64,000 nucleotides of DNA from positions 33,006,523-33,070,522 of the forward strand of contig CM057228.1 of the NCBI GenBank assembly GCA_029891385.1. The letters are read 5' to 3'. Made by a program: the position numbers and the translations under genes. Source of the stretch: Erythroxylum novogranatense. Taxonomy: Eukaryota; Streptophyta; Magnoliopsida; Malpighiales; Erythroxylaceae. Shown in pieces: positions 45,500 through 58,686 of the stretch. Below the pieces are notes generated by a model. It was not told the origin of the DNA. It made no database searches and saw only the letters and a program-made list of their open reading frames with translations. Numbering within the stretch: position 1 is the stretch's first letter; the number at the start of each line of letters is the position of its first letter.

Positions 45500-46440
45500 T
45501 GTCTTCAAAAACCACGAGGAGATGTATTTGCGCAAAAACATAGTATAGGATGAAAAATTAGAGCAATTGTGGACCTACACTTTGTGTATAGTGACTGTGA
45601 AAGTCTCTACAAATGTGTGGACCATCAAAGATATAATGTCTGCTTGTGTGGAGTTAATGCCCATGTATGTTGATATGCACAGTCGTGTGTGTTGCCCTTG
45701 TAAGTCTCTATAATGGTGTAAAGTTACAAATTAAGGTATTTTTGGAGGTACATGGTCACTTACACGATATCCCAAAAACCCTAGTTCATTGATATATAAA
45801 GTTAATAAGAAGGTGACATCAAAGAGGAGTTCAAAAGCGTCTGAATTCAGAGAGAGGCTATGCAAGTCATCAGAGACGCTTGAAAAGGAAAAAAAACACA
45901 GAAATATTCTGCACAACATAAAGAAGAAGATCGAATAATGGATACACCAAGTCAATTCCTCCCTTCTAGAATTTCGAGATCAAGGTTTTCAAACTTATTC
46001 ATTAGTTTCTTATTCTTTTTATTGCGTTAGATGTTAACTTTGATTTTTGGTATGCTGAACATGATTATGGATTTCTAAATCCATATTTGGGTTTTTTCTT
46101 GAATTGTTTTCTATAATTTTATCTTGTTAAAATCAATATAGTGTTGTTTTGTGGCATTTTTCATGCATATACTTAATAAGAAATCGAGAGATTGAATCAA
46201 ATTTATATGTTAAGTTACATAACAAGAGTATAACCCCCAAGTTTCCATTATTAATTAACTTCACTCTTATTGCTATCTTTATCGATTCAATTATTAAGTT
46301 TTATTAGTTTATTTTAATTTTAGTTTATTTATTTTATTAAAATTGTTAGATAACTAATCCAATCCTCATGCGAACGGTATCTTATATACTATATAATATA
46401 TGATTCGTATACTTGCGGTATTGCATACATTAAACGAGAA
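45500..46440 (+). repeat. Gypsy P 3' LTR
   Basis: 45870-46300 matches the 5' LTR pieces. The right end CTTGCGGTATTGCATACATT (46414-46433) resembles LTR ends of Athila-type elements. The left end is placed only approximately. Confidence 0.55.
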
Positions 46441-47265
46441 AACAATTAACTTGAGTGTGTAATCTTAGAAAATCTTCCCATAAAGTATTACTTTGGAACT
46501 GACAATTTGATTTATAGATAAAGGTGTTTGCAATTATGATCTTTTCTTGCAAAAACTTAGTCCGAATATAAATATATTGCATACTAGAATCAACAACATC
46601 CACTTCTACTTTACTTGAGTCGACTATAAGGGCTATACACTCATAGTGGCGATGTAAATGATTGGATACAAAGCGCCATTTAGTCCGTAACCAATTCTAT
46701 CTTTTGTTACTTCTTATGATTTAATTTTATCTCTAACATACCAATAATACTGGACTTATTCTCCAAAACGAAACCCCTTAAGGGCTTGTTATTTTTTGGG
46801 ACTATTTATACCCCTCAAATTCCATGAAATCGATGACATTTAGGAAGTGTGTTTTTTTTTCCCATAACCTAGCTCTTCTTTATTGATTGCTTCCTATTAT
46901 CTAGCTTAAATCCCTCTTAACTAGTTTTATATTTTCTTAGATTATCAAGGTTTTCATTACCTAAGTCACTTTCCAATTGGATAGCTTTTGTACTATTAGC
47001 ATTCTCTACCTTGTTTACCTTTAGTTTAACCCCCAGAATCTGGTTCCCTTCCTCTTTTATTATCTGATCTTATTGGTCCAATTGATTGTCCTTGGAGATT
47101 ATAATGGAATTTAAGTTATTGTTGCTTTTGTAAGTGATAGTGGATTTACCTTAAGGCTTCTCTTGATCCATCTTCTCACCATTCCAACTTTCATCTATTC
47201 TTAGTCCTATTAGCTCGTTGAAATCACTCTAATAAACCTACTTCCTATTTATCTTCATTGCTTCC
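46441..47265 (-). pseudogene. LINE ORF2 endonuclease fragment
   Basis: On the minus strand near 46900-46480, in shifting frames, one reads NLRGINSPKK, then GYGLNGAL/WRFVSNHL and VEVDVVDSSMQYIYI, ANTFIYKSN. This matches the start of the AP-endonuclease domain of plant L1-type LINEs (NxRGLNxPxKxxEV ... WNPxxxxVxVLxSxxQxIH), which would nick target DNA. RT is absent; the fragment ends where the gypsy P LTR begins. Confidence 0.6.
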
Positions 47266-48115
47266 ATTGGATTTTTAGAGTAGGTTTTGATTAATACTAT
47301 GCTCTTATAGAATCTTTAAAGAGAATGTCCCTGTCACCAAGTGTTAACAGAGGTATAGTATTGGGTAGCTCCTTATATAGATCCATATTAACATACGTTC
47401 TTACACGTCATATTTTTTTGAGTGGTTGTCATTTCATCTATACACATTGGTTCCCAACTTAACCCTTTAGAGGACTAATACTTTAAGGGAACACTATCTA
47501 AATTGATCCATATAGGCATATTTTCATGTTTGATATAATCAAGGCCAATAACTAGCTTCAAAGGTTGGAGAAACAATGGAATACTTTGGATGTGTCATGG
47601 ACCAACCATGAGGATTTCATCTGCACTTGTTTATAAGGTGGATTTAAATAGAACTAGATTATCCTCAGTGAGTAACAACTCTACTATCCCATTTGCCTTC
47701 CATAATCTGAATACCCATCCATAAATCAATGGGAATTGTGGCTTTTATTCATAAAGAACCCTACTAGGATTGCCAAGCATATATTTAAACCATTTTTTAG
47801 TGCATTTAAGTCAGGATTCATGTTGAACCTACCTTTTACATAGTAGGGGAACAAAATAAAAGGGAGTGTTTGAACTTTCTACCACCTCTGCCCTCTAACT
47901 CAGTGGCTATTTTCTTTGGTTTAGACAATTGGGATTGTTCAGAAGATGATGGGGGAGACAGTAAAGGAAATGTGTTTGGTTGTTGGTAAGCGTAGGAAAA
48001 GATAAGGTTTAAAGATGTAAGGGTTCTTTAGGATATGATTTGTGTTGTAGAGGACACGTGATTTGACATTTTTCCAGACATGTTAATGAAAAAGGAAAGT
48101 TTAGTATTTAGAGAG
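47266..48115 (-). pseudogene. LINE ORF1 (DUF4283-like) fragment
   Basis: The minus strand from about 47840 reads LLTEDNLVLFKST, NPHGWSMTHPKYS, MPIWINLDSVPLKY and SSKGLSWEPMCIDEMTT. These match the DUF4283 domain of plant LINE ORF1 and related proteins (FxF ... GPW ... PVWVxLxxIPLxYW ... xGLSxIAS). Stops and shifts are frequent. Its position upstream of the endonuclease fragment on the same strand supports one LINE. Giant LTR copy 3 is inserted in its upstream (5') part. Confidence 0.6.
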
Positions 48116-49594
48116 GAGTATGTTGGGACCCGATCTGGAAATCGGACCACAACCGAAAAAACGAAACAAATACGAAACGAACGAAGGAAATCGAATCCAA
48201 ATCAAAAGCGGAAGTATCGAAAGCGGATCGAATACTCGGAATCACAAAGTAGCGAAACAAAAGGGGAAACACAAATCGAAACGGAATCAAAGCGAAACCA
48301 CAAAACAAAAGGGCGAAAGTCAAACAAAGCAAATCGGATTTAAAAGGAATCAAACGAATAACGAAGCAAATCGAAATCATAAGGCGAAAGACTAAATGCG
48401 AAACGAATACGAATCGAATAAAAAACGGATAACAAAATGTGGAAGCAAAATCAAAAATGGATCCGACATCTGAAAATGTGTATGTTAATGAAAACTAGCG
48501 TTGGAAACCCTAAGACTAAAACCCAATCCAAAATCGGTATAATTTTTTTTCTTTTCTTTTCTTTCCTTTTTTCATTCATTTCATTTTTATTCAATCTTAT
48601 AAAAATCGAACAATATAATTTCCCCTTTTTTGGAAATTCATCCTCAAACAAAAACTTAATTTATTCTATTCTTCTTAATCTTGTCATATCTCAGTCTCAT
48701 CTTTAAAACAAAACATCTATCTTATTCTTATTTTTCTTTTTCTTTTGCCAATACCACTTATCCATACTACCATACTAAAATCGGGCAGCATAACGGCAGT
48801 ATTTTACCAAACCCAAAACCTGCAAATAGTTTAAAACTTACTTCAATAAACCAGCTCAATCAAACCATACAATTCCTCGGACCTGCTGTCCGGAATCCAA
48901 ACTCAATCCAAATCACATTATCCATATCCAATTCACATTTCTCAATTCAAATATACAAATCATAAATCATCATACACAATTTCATAATTCAAGTCCTTAT
49001 TCAAATTCATAATTCGATCCAAACATAACCCAATCACATTCATATACAATTTCATAACTCAACCCAATATACCAATTTCATATACCATATCCATGTACAA
49101 TTTCATACTCAAGTTTGGAATTCATTTTCATTCTGAAATAAATACACTACAAACTTTAATGGCATTCCACGCCATATACAATACCAACAATTCCAAATAC
49201 ATAAAACACAAAACGAACAAAGTCTTGACTTTTTTCGTCCGATCTCCTGCTCAAAACCTGGAGATGGGGATGAAAGGGGGGTGAGCTTGGCAGCTCGTGG
49301 ATAACATGTTTATAAATCGAATAATAAGCAAAAATCATTTTCTAAACTTTTGCCATTTTATAAAAATCTCACAGTAGGAAATTTGTCGAAAGCTTATTTT
49401 TTTCAAAACTTTTCAAATCATTCATAATCGATTTCAAGTAATTTCACGGCAGAAAATTTGAAATTTATCATTTCTCAAAATCTTCAAATTCTTCACAAAT
49501 CACGAACAAATTTTAAAACATGAATGCATCACAAACAAAATCAAAAACACATAAGCACATCAGAATGGTTTGGGTCGGTTCAAAACAGAACGTA

Positions 49595-49672
49595 CTGTAC
49601 ATTCCCACATAGCGATCCTGTGTAGCCGTGATCGGAACGCACTACACTTTCCCGCATAGCGGTCCAGTGTAG
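49595..49672. other. Tandem covarying hairpin pair, copy 3
   Basis: Unit 1 (49595-49625) pairs CTGTACA with TGTGTAG through two G-T wobbles; its inner stem is weak. Unit 2 (49642-49672) pairs CTACACT with AGTGTAG perfectly and keeps CCGC/ATA/GCGG. The seventh pair is T-A here, C-G in unit 2 of copies 1 and 2, and A-T in unit 1. Confidence 0.65.
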
Positions 49673-52029
49673 CCGTGAACTTATGAGAGTCTGAAATCGG
49701 AGCTCCAATGCCACTGCGGGTAGGCGAGCGAAGCCTTTAAAAAGAGACAATGCACTGACTCGCCTTATGGGACCTAACCAAACCCACAAAATACATAAGT
49801 CATACTTGAAAAACAAAATGCCCGAAGGCATACTTCGAAACTGAACTGTTCATATTTTCATATCGTGTCGTACTAGACACATTGACATTTACACATTCAC
49901 ATAAATTCATATGGCAATTTAAATGCAATCTCTATCCATCAATCAATCTCACAACACTCAAATTCATATGCAATTTCTCAATTCTCAAATCATTTAAAAC
50001 TTGTAACCATTTTCCAAAACATTCGAAAACAATACAATTTAATACTTCCTTTCTTTATTTTTCGAAAACATAAACAATAATTTTGTAAAACGTTTCACTT
50101 CTTGAATTTTCAAAAACTCATAATTAACTTATAATTTGAAAAATAAACATATCACCCACCTCAAATCCATGCTTGAAACTTGTCCCAAGCATCAATTCTC
50201 CAAATCCTTTCCTTAATTTCCCTAATTCAAGACATAAATCCTAATTAATCAAACATCCACAATTGAACCAATTAAACTATGTAATCTCCAAAATTGAGCT
50301 TAGAATTCACAAACCCATAACATTTCCAAGCTATCTATCCCAAAAACTCATTAAAATTTCTCTTACCTTATTTCTTCTCCAATTTCGGATTTTCTTGGCT
50401 TGGAAGGAAGCTCTTGTCTTCTTCCATCTTTTTCCCCTTGAATCTACTCAAAAATCATGCTTGAAGACCCAAAAATTTCGAAACCTAGCTATCTTTCTTC
50501 TTCTTCCTCTTCTTCTCCGAAAACCCACTCTTCTCTCTTCTTCTTTTATTCTTTCCTTCTCAAATTTTCGGGCTTCCTCTTGTTAAAAATGACAGCCCCC
50601 TTATTCTTTCATTTAATTGGTGCTAAATGACCCTAATGCCCCTCCATGAAAGCCTACTAACTTATCTCTTTAAGTGATCTTCCAGAATTGCCCCTGAACT
50701 TTATTTCAATTCATGCTTACTTTAGGACATTTTTCTAACCATCAAATTGAAGGAATTTTCTAAAACTTCCTTGTAGAGAAATTTTCCTCATTGTCTTAAT
50801 TTCATAACGCCATCAAAATCAATTAATTTGGATCACTACACCAAAAGTTATACTCTAAACATTTCAGACTATCATTATGCTAACACATTTTCCTGTGATT
50901 TACTTCCATCCAAAAATTGACATTCTTGAAGACTAAATTGAAATTCAAATCCTTCATAATATTTGTATCCATATTTCTCTAGTTTAATCCAAATAAAAAA
51001 TCACCTCATTTGGATGACAAGACCAAAAGTTATGGCCAAAATACTTTCAGATCTTATTAATCCAAGACTAAACACTAAAACCCGACTTCCATTCAGAAAT
51101 TGGAAGTCTTATAGGCTAAATTGAAATTCAATCCCTTTATATGACTTGTAGCCCCATGTCTCTATTTTATTTTGCAACAATAATCAGATCAATCAGACTT
51201 CCACATATCAAGAATTTCTCATAAGACTGAACCATATTCAGAAAATTATCTAACTCACTTTCAATCACCCTGAATTTAATATCAAAAATTCACAAATTTC
51301 CTATGCTGATGTAGATAATTGTCTTAGAAATCCAACACATCGAAAACCAAGTCAATCGGATGTCTGACGGAAAAGATATAATCAAAAGATTGGAAAAAGG
51401 TCGGATTAGGGAGAAAATAGCAAAATTAGAAGGAAGTTCAAAACGGCAGCGTTTTGCGGGTGAGAGAAAGCAGAAACGGAGCAAAACGGCGGCGTCGGAT
51501 TGCGCGTTGGGCGAGCGCACACTATTCAAACATCAAAATCACATCTTGACTTTTTCACAGAAATCATAGCTCTAAGTCTCTCTTTTTTTTTTAATCAAGA
51601 ATCACCTCAATCGGAGCTCTATAGCTCAAGATATGCTTAAAATTCCCAAGTGTGTTTATACCTTAATCATGCTCTTTAAACTGACCTCTCACTTTCTTAC
51701 AACCAAACTTTTTCATCTCAAAACCAAAAGCTACCAAATTTTATGGAGAGATAAATTCATGTCTTAGAAATCTATCGCCTCAAGAATCACTTCATTCGGA
51801 GGTCAGATGAGGGAGTTATGACCAAAAGAATCTAACATGTTCATAACCTCAATCATGCAGTAACATGTCTTGGCGCGATTGTCATAACGTTCACCAAAAA
51901 TGTTGGATTAGTTTCGTTCTTAGACCATTAGAAAGAAGACTTCGAAATCTAAAACTTTCATGAAGACCACAAAGTCAAATTTTGCCTCTAAAATGATCAA
52001 AATCTCAATTTCCACAAGCTGACCCATGA

Positions 52030-52215
52030 GTGTCCGTTTAACGGACATGTATGTCCGTTTAACAGACACTATCGGGCCAAAAAGCACTTTCTCACTCGAG
52101 AAAGTCCGTTAAACGGACATCAAGTCTGTTAAATGGACATGGGCGGTGTCTGGGGTCCTTTTTGAAACGTAAATGCCCATTAAACGAACCTAATGTTCTT
52201 TAAACGGACATGGGG
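52030..52215. repeat. Array of TGTCCGTT/AACGGACA inverted 8-mers, copy 3
   Basis: At least eight half-sites (exact or with 1-2 changes) lie in 185 bases, several as GTCCGTTTAACGGACAT-type palindromes. It corresponds to the copy 1 array. Confidence 0.75.
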
Positions 52216-52722
52216 GTTCCCAAACCCCTCCAAAGCCTCTCCAATGCTTCCTACATCCAATCTAACATCATATACACTTGTAATCTTCACAATTTCACTT
52301 CTTCTAATGCAATCACACTCCTAAAACATTCATTTACCACTTTGGGTGCATCAAACTCCCAAAATTTAACTCAAATAAATCATCACAAAGTCAAAATCTC
52401 ATCATTCACCATGATTGTCATGTTTAAACTTCTTATGCAACATCTTCACTTATAATGCTCATATCTTTTCACTCCGATATCCTAAATTTGCATACTATAT
52501 GGCGTCGAAAAGCTAAGAGGATCATCTATAACTTTTATTAAGACATCTTGTTCAAAATCATCATAGATTTATACAGAATCTCTTCTAAACTCAGAACACA
52601 CAATTTACCCTCATGAACACAATATAGTATGCAAATCTATAACACAATACATATACAAAAGCACTCATTTAATACATTTGATATTTCTAAATTCCACTAA
52701 AAGATCGGGGTCCAACAGAGTA

Positions 52723-53314
52723 TGTTTAATATAAGTTACTCCTAATTGTAAGGTGCTCAGAGTGGGAATGAGTGTATAGAAAAGAATACCCTTGGTCGAG
52801 TTTCATTCTCCTGGGTTTGCCTCCAGACTTCTAGCTCAACCTTGATAAAATGAAGTTTGAGAAAGTTACATGGAATGAAAGAAGATTAAACCACTAAAGG
52901 TCTAAGGAAAAAGAAAGGGATTGGGGTATGAATATGCGTAGAGGTTTAGAGAGCTTACGAGGTTTGGATATGGATTTAGATAGAAGAAGAGAGGGCACAA
53001 ATCAAAGGGTTTTAGTAGACCTAAAGGGAGAATTGGATAGAAGTAAAGGGGCACAACAAGCTCATCTGCGGTTAGAGGGACCATCCTGAGCGATGCTTGA
53101 ATAAGTGACACTTATTACTTGCGATTGTTGTTAGAGCTTCAGATGATGAATTTACATTCCTAATGTTTTATTCATCATAACATTTTTTTAGATGTCAATT
53201 TTAATTTATAATTATAAATTTTTTAATTGGAGAATTAAAGATAAATTAAAAGAAATTTTACTTTATATAATTCTAATTATGAGTTCTAATTATAATTTAT
53301 AATCATTGCTAATA
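52723..53314. other. Unassigned host or LINE 5' sequence
   Basis: About 590 bases between giant LTR copy 3 and the next element. It may be the 5' end of the LINE interrupted by copy 3, but no motif is recognisable; 53190-53310 is low-complexity AT. Confidence 0.4.
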
Positions 53315-53319
53315 TATTA

Positions 53320-56300
53320 TATTGGGACCCGATCCGGGAACCAGATCCCAACCGAAAAACGAAAACGGATACGAATAACGAAGCGAATTCAAATTAGATA
53401 TATTGAATTCGATAACGACAAACAAAGCGAAAGCAGAATCAAATAAAGCGAAGGATCGCGTAGTGAAAATGCAAATCGAACCGAATCGAAAAAATGAATG
53501 TATCGAACTAAAACACATTCCGACATCCCGGAGAAGCACACAGTATAGAAAACTTATCGCGTTGGATTACCTCGACTAACCATCCGAAATCTGGTATAAT
53601 TTTTTTTTCCATATTTCATTCCTTTTCTCTTTACTCAATCACATTCAAATCATAATCAATCCATACAATTTCCTTTTTGAAAATTTATCCTCATATAACA
53701 CTCAATTCATATAATATGTCTTAATCACGCAAATCTCATCGTTACCAAACTAACTTCTTAATTCTTATTCTTATCTTAACCCGATTTTTACCGAAAATTG
53801 GGCAGCATAACGACTGTATTTTGACAGCCCAAAGATTCCTGCAAAGACAAAATACACTTCTAATATCTCAACCCAACAACACAAATCAACATCGGACCTC
53901 CCGTCCAGAATCCGAAACACCAGCAGAAACGCACATCTAAACCTAACACTTCAAAATCCTCAATTGATCATATAAAATCTCAATCAATCCCAACCCAATA
54001 CAATCATATACATTTACTGCCCACGAGAAAAATCCATTCACATACATTTCAATTCATATATAACTCCATAATTTACTTACATATATCATAAATTCAATTC
54101 ATACTCATTTTCAGCATAACTGTATACATTCTTTACATTCGGACTAAATACACTTTACTGACCTTCTAACCATCCATAAAATCCAATACGAACATCAAAC
54201 TTTACACATAAATACGAACAAGCACAAATTGGACTGAGGTCATGCTCGTCTTCCATCCGATCTCCTGCTTAAAAACCTGGAGATTGGGGATGAAAGGGGG
54301 GGGGTGAGCTCGGAAGCTCGTGGATAATATATTTATAAATTGAACAATAAGAGAAAATTGTCTTTTTAAACTTTTCAAACATTTCCCATTCAGAAATTTA
54401 TCCAAAAATTCATTTTCAAACCTTTCAAAACATTTATAAATCTTCATCAACATTTTCTAAAATTTCCAAATCTTTATTTGTTTCAAAATATTCATAAACA
54501 CTTACTTTCTCATTTCTCAAGTTCTCAAACTTTTCACAATTCATGCACAATTTCAAACATGAATGCATCACGTCATAATGCATCACAATACAAACAGAGC
54601 AAAATCACATAACACATCAAAATGGTTTGATGTTGGACCCCACCCCACCGTAGGTGTTTGCGAGTTATCTTTGCGGCATGTGTTTCTTGGGTTATACCGC
54701 GGCATCCAACACAAATCACAATAACACATTAAATGGTTTGGTTTGGTCCATAACAGGACGTACTGCACATTTTCGCATAGCGGTCATGTGCAACCGTGAA
54801 GGGAGTCCGTGATCGGAACTCCATTGCCTCTTGCGGGCAGCCGAGCGAAGGTTTAAACAAGTAGAGACAGTGCATTGTCTCACAAAGGACCTGACCAAAC
54901 CCACGTAGCACATAAGCAAAACAGAATTTCAGATTGCCCGAAGGCACTTTTCAAAATCTTAATTTTCTTTAAATTTTTCATATCATATCATCATAATGTG
55001 TCATAAATGACACAAACATATATCCACATGAATTCATATAACGAATCGAATGCAATTCACTTAAATCACATATTCATCAAATTCATCACAATATATGCAC
55101 TAATTCTTTAAATCATTTAAATCATAAATCAAATAATTTGAAAACCATGAATTTCATAATTCTTACATTTTCTAAAACTCATTTTAACCCTTCGAAATCA
55201 TAATTTCAAACATTTACATCCTTTTTCAAACATTTTATCAACAATAATTTATCAAAAATCAAATTTTGTTTTCTTTAATTTTCAAAATTTCACATATAGC
55301 TTATAAATCAAATTATAAATATACTACCCACCTCATATCCATGCTAACAACTTGCTTTGTGCCTCAATTGCTCCAAAGCCTCCTTTTTCTTCCAATTTAA
55401 CATTCCTAAAGCAATTTCATCAAAATTCAATCTCATAAATAACTTAATCCTTCAATTTGATGCATAAGTCATCAATTCATACTAATTCCAAGATATGTAC
55501 ATCATTAATTTCTAAAATCTCCAAATTCCAATTTGAACCTAAACCAATTCAATCAAATTCAATATCATAATTAACTTAATTTCTCAAATTGAGCTTAGAA
55601 AACATCAATTCATCACATATTCAAGCTATTTCAATCTCCAATTTTGAAAATCCCCAATTTTCAAAATTGGCCTAAACCAATTTACACAAATTCAATACCA
55701 TAAATCATAATTTCTTCAAAATTGATTTCATATTTCACAAATTCCTACTATTATTAATGATTCTACACCATTAATTCACAAAATCTCCAAATTTTTAATT
55801 TGGCCTAAACCTCCAATTTACAATTTTTCAAATTAAACTTCACCTAAAGCATAAACATCAAAATTAACTTAGGATATCTCAAATTCATTACTAATTCAAG
55901 CAATCTAAAGCAACAATTTCAAAAATCCCCAATTTCAAACTTTGACATAAACCCCAAATTCATAAAATCAACATAATCATAGCCTATTCTCTTCAATTAA
56001 CCTTAGACAACCTAAATTCATAACCTTTCCAAGCCATTAACACAATAAACTCATCAAAAAAATTTCAAACTCAACTTTCTCTCTCTTACCATTTTCGAAT
56101 TTAGAGAGCTCCAAGACAAGCTTCCTTCTTCTTCCATGTCTTCACCTTGAAAACCCACGAAATCTAGCTTAAAAACCCCTGGAAAAACTGATGCTTCATC
56201 CCTCTTCTTCTTTCCCTCCATGGCCGACTCCTTCTTCTCTCTTCTCTTCTCCAACGTTTCTTCTTCTTTTCTCTTCATTTTCTTCTCATTTTTCAGACAC

Positions 56301-57962
56301 CATCGTGTCTTTATTTTCTTAAAACGACAGCTATAGGTGAGTTTAAGGCCAGGTCATTAAATGGGAGTAAATGACCTAAATGCCCCTCCTTTTAAGTGAA
56401 ATCCCAAATTACCCCTGCACAGGATTTTCAAAATCTGATAGCTTGCGTCCTGTTTTCAAGCATCTAGAAGAAATAATTTGGACAAACTTTCTTCTTGAAA
56501 ATTGTTCCTCTAGATCATACGAATCCAACGCCACTGACCGCGCTCAATTCGGATCAGAAACGAAGAATTTATAGCCGAAATACTTTTGGACCTTCACAAA
56601 ATCCGAAACTGAACATTACGCTAATTAAATTCCAGAAATTAACAACCTTAGGGATGAAATTAAATTTCGATCCCTTCACAAGAGTTGTAGCACTATATCT
56701 TAATTTTATTTTCCCTCAAGAATAAACTCAATCGGAGTTGTACAGCTCCCAAAAATCGAAAAATACCGAACCATGTTCAGAAAATTATCCAACTTATAAC
56801 CTATAACCAAATCTCTCACTTAGATTCAATCAATCTCTTTCCATTTAATTTCCTAAAAATCATAATTCTTCAATAAAATGAAATTAATCGTCTTAGGAAT
56901 CCAACGCTTCGAGAATCAAATCAATCGGATGTCGGACGAAGGAATTATAAGCAAAAGATTACAAAAGGGATCGGATTAAAAACAAAGTAACCGAACTTCA
57001 AAACCGAACTTTTCAAAAATTATATCTCTCGATCCCGAACTCGGAATTTGACAAATTTGGTGTCAATAAAAAGATCAAAGGAAGTTCTACAACTTCCCTG
57101 AAGTACTCAAAATCAAATTAGGTCTCGAAAGAGGTCAAAACCTCAATCGAAGATTCTGTCCAAAACAACTTTTCCTAAACGACTTCCAATTTTTAATCAC
57201 TCATAACTCCTAGCCCCGATATCGAAAAATTGCAAACTTTATATCAATGGAAAGATAAAAACATCATCTAAAACTTTTATGAAGACCACTTACTCTAATT
57301 CAAACTAAATCCGTATGACGAGTGGCCTCGAAGCATAGAACACACAAATCTATACTTAATAGCATTTTCAAAACAAAGCATATCTTCAGAAATTCGTATC
57401 TCTCAATCCCGACATCGAAAAATAGCAAACTTTATGTCCACAAAAAGCTCTCGACAGAGGCTACAATTTTTATGTTGATCATTTTCTCGAATTTTTACTA
57501 AATCAAAAAGTCAACTTTTTCTTCAAAAAGTCAAACTCCAAACGAACTTTGACTGATCATAACTCTCACTTCCGATATCGAAAAATATCAAACTTTATGG
57601 CTACAGAAAGCTCTTGACATAAACTACAATTTTTCAGAAGACAATTTTCTCCAATTTTGCCTCAAACAAAAAGTCAACTTTCAAGTCAAACTTTCTATCT
57701 CCAAAAGTCAACTTTCTTAATTTTTCAAATTCTCTCACTTTTCTCTTTATTTCTTGATTTTCTACTAACTTTTCAATCAATTCATTCGCTTAAACTTTCA
57801 TAACCCATACAAATCTCCACAATTATCAAATACATTGAAAACTCAATTCTTTTCTCAAAATTTCCTTAAAGCATAATTTCATCTATAACATAATACTTAA
57901 ACAAAACACTCATTCAATTTCATTTACTATTTTTAAATTTCAATTAAAGATCGGGGTCCAAC
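53320..57962 (-). repeat. Giant LTR copy 4, 3' LTR
   Basis: It starts TATTGGGACCCGATCC (TG changed to TA) and ends GATCGGGGTCCAACA. It is closer to copy 2 than to copies 1 and 3: it lacks the GTCCGTT array and has the repeated TCAAACTTTATGG...GAAAGCTC units at 57000-57720. Confidence 0.9.
54763..54793. other. Covarying hairpin, copy 4 (single unit)
   Basis: CTGCACA pairs with TGTGCAA (outermost pair lost), with TCGC/ATA/GCGG inside. The second unit is absent. Confidence 0.55.
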
Positions 57963-58686
57963 ATTTCTCCCCCTCTTAAAAGAATTTTGTCCTCGAAATT
58001 CATACATAGTCATCAAGTAACATATCCTCCTAATAATAGTCACATCACTTTCTTATCAATTTCTTATCACACATATTCTTAACTTAATCACTATTTTTTT
58101 CACTTCTCATTTATATCAAAACACTATTTCCTCAAATAAAATATTTCTTAACACATTTTCACAAGTCAATGGTCTCATTTCTTAAGGAACCCAATATAGG
58201 CCAATAATCATCCAAAATCAACCTATTGATCTTTCACACATATATTTTTATCCTTTATCTCATCTCTCAATCATTCCTCATTTCATCTCACACACATAAA
58301 TATCCAAAAGCAAGTCATCAAGATTCATCATGAAATTTTAATCACGATTTTATAATCACAAACCTAAAATTCATCAAAGTTCTTAACCCTTATCAATCAC
58401 TTAATGAGGTCTTCACATACTTCATAAAAATCCATCTCCATGCTCATCTTTCACTCACAAATGAATATACAAAATCAAATCATCATAATTCCTCATGAAC
58501 TTCAAAACTCAATTTCATGCACAAATTCCTAAAATCACCTAACATTCTTATCATCTTCATCTATCAATCACTTTGGTATACACTTTATCTTTATCACAAT
58601 CTCCCAAATTCAATCTTATGCTTGAACATTCTTCTTATACACATCAGCTAGACACAAACGCCCAAGTACGATCATAATACTGGGCT
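57963..58686 (-). other. Interior remnant of the copy 4 element
   Basis: The minus-strand Pol C-terminal tail (reading EFRGQNSFKRGR) and priming tract occupy 57963-58005. The remaining bases are non-coding AT-rich sequence ending at the junction with the truncated LTR (GGCTCTGGCCGACTCC). Confidence 0.7.

Larger units (their letters stand above)
37563..46440 (+). mobile_element. Athila-like Ty3/gypsy element (gypsy P), internally deleted
   Basis: 37563-37932 matches 45870-46245 and 40185-40240 matches 46250-46300, so these are the two LTRs in direct orientation. Between them, on the plus strand, are a gag C-terminal piece (about 40281-40460), the post-pol CGTTAAACAAGCACTACTTGGGAGG motif (41189-41213) and an Athila-type ORF (42440-43760). 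RT and integrase are not recognisable. Gypsy M abuts its 5' LTR. The left edge and target duplication are not determined. Confidence 0.6.
48121..52717 (-). mobile_element. Giant LTR copy 3, solo LTR (4.6 kb)
   Basis: It starts TGTTGGGACCCGATCTGG, ends GATCGGGGTCCAACA, with the perfect target duplication GAGTA (48116-48120, 52718-52722). It is colinear with copy 1, including the GTCCGTT array at 52030-52215. No coding frame. A single clean LTR implies a former full-length element removed by recombination. Confidence 0.95.
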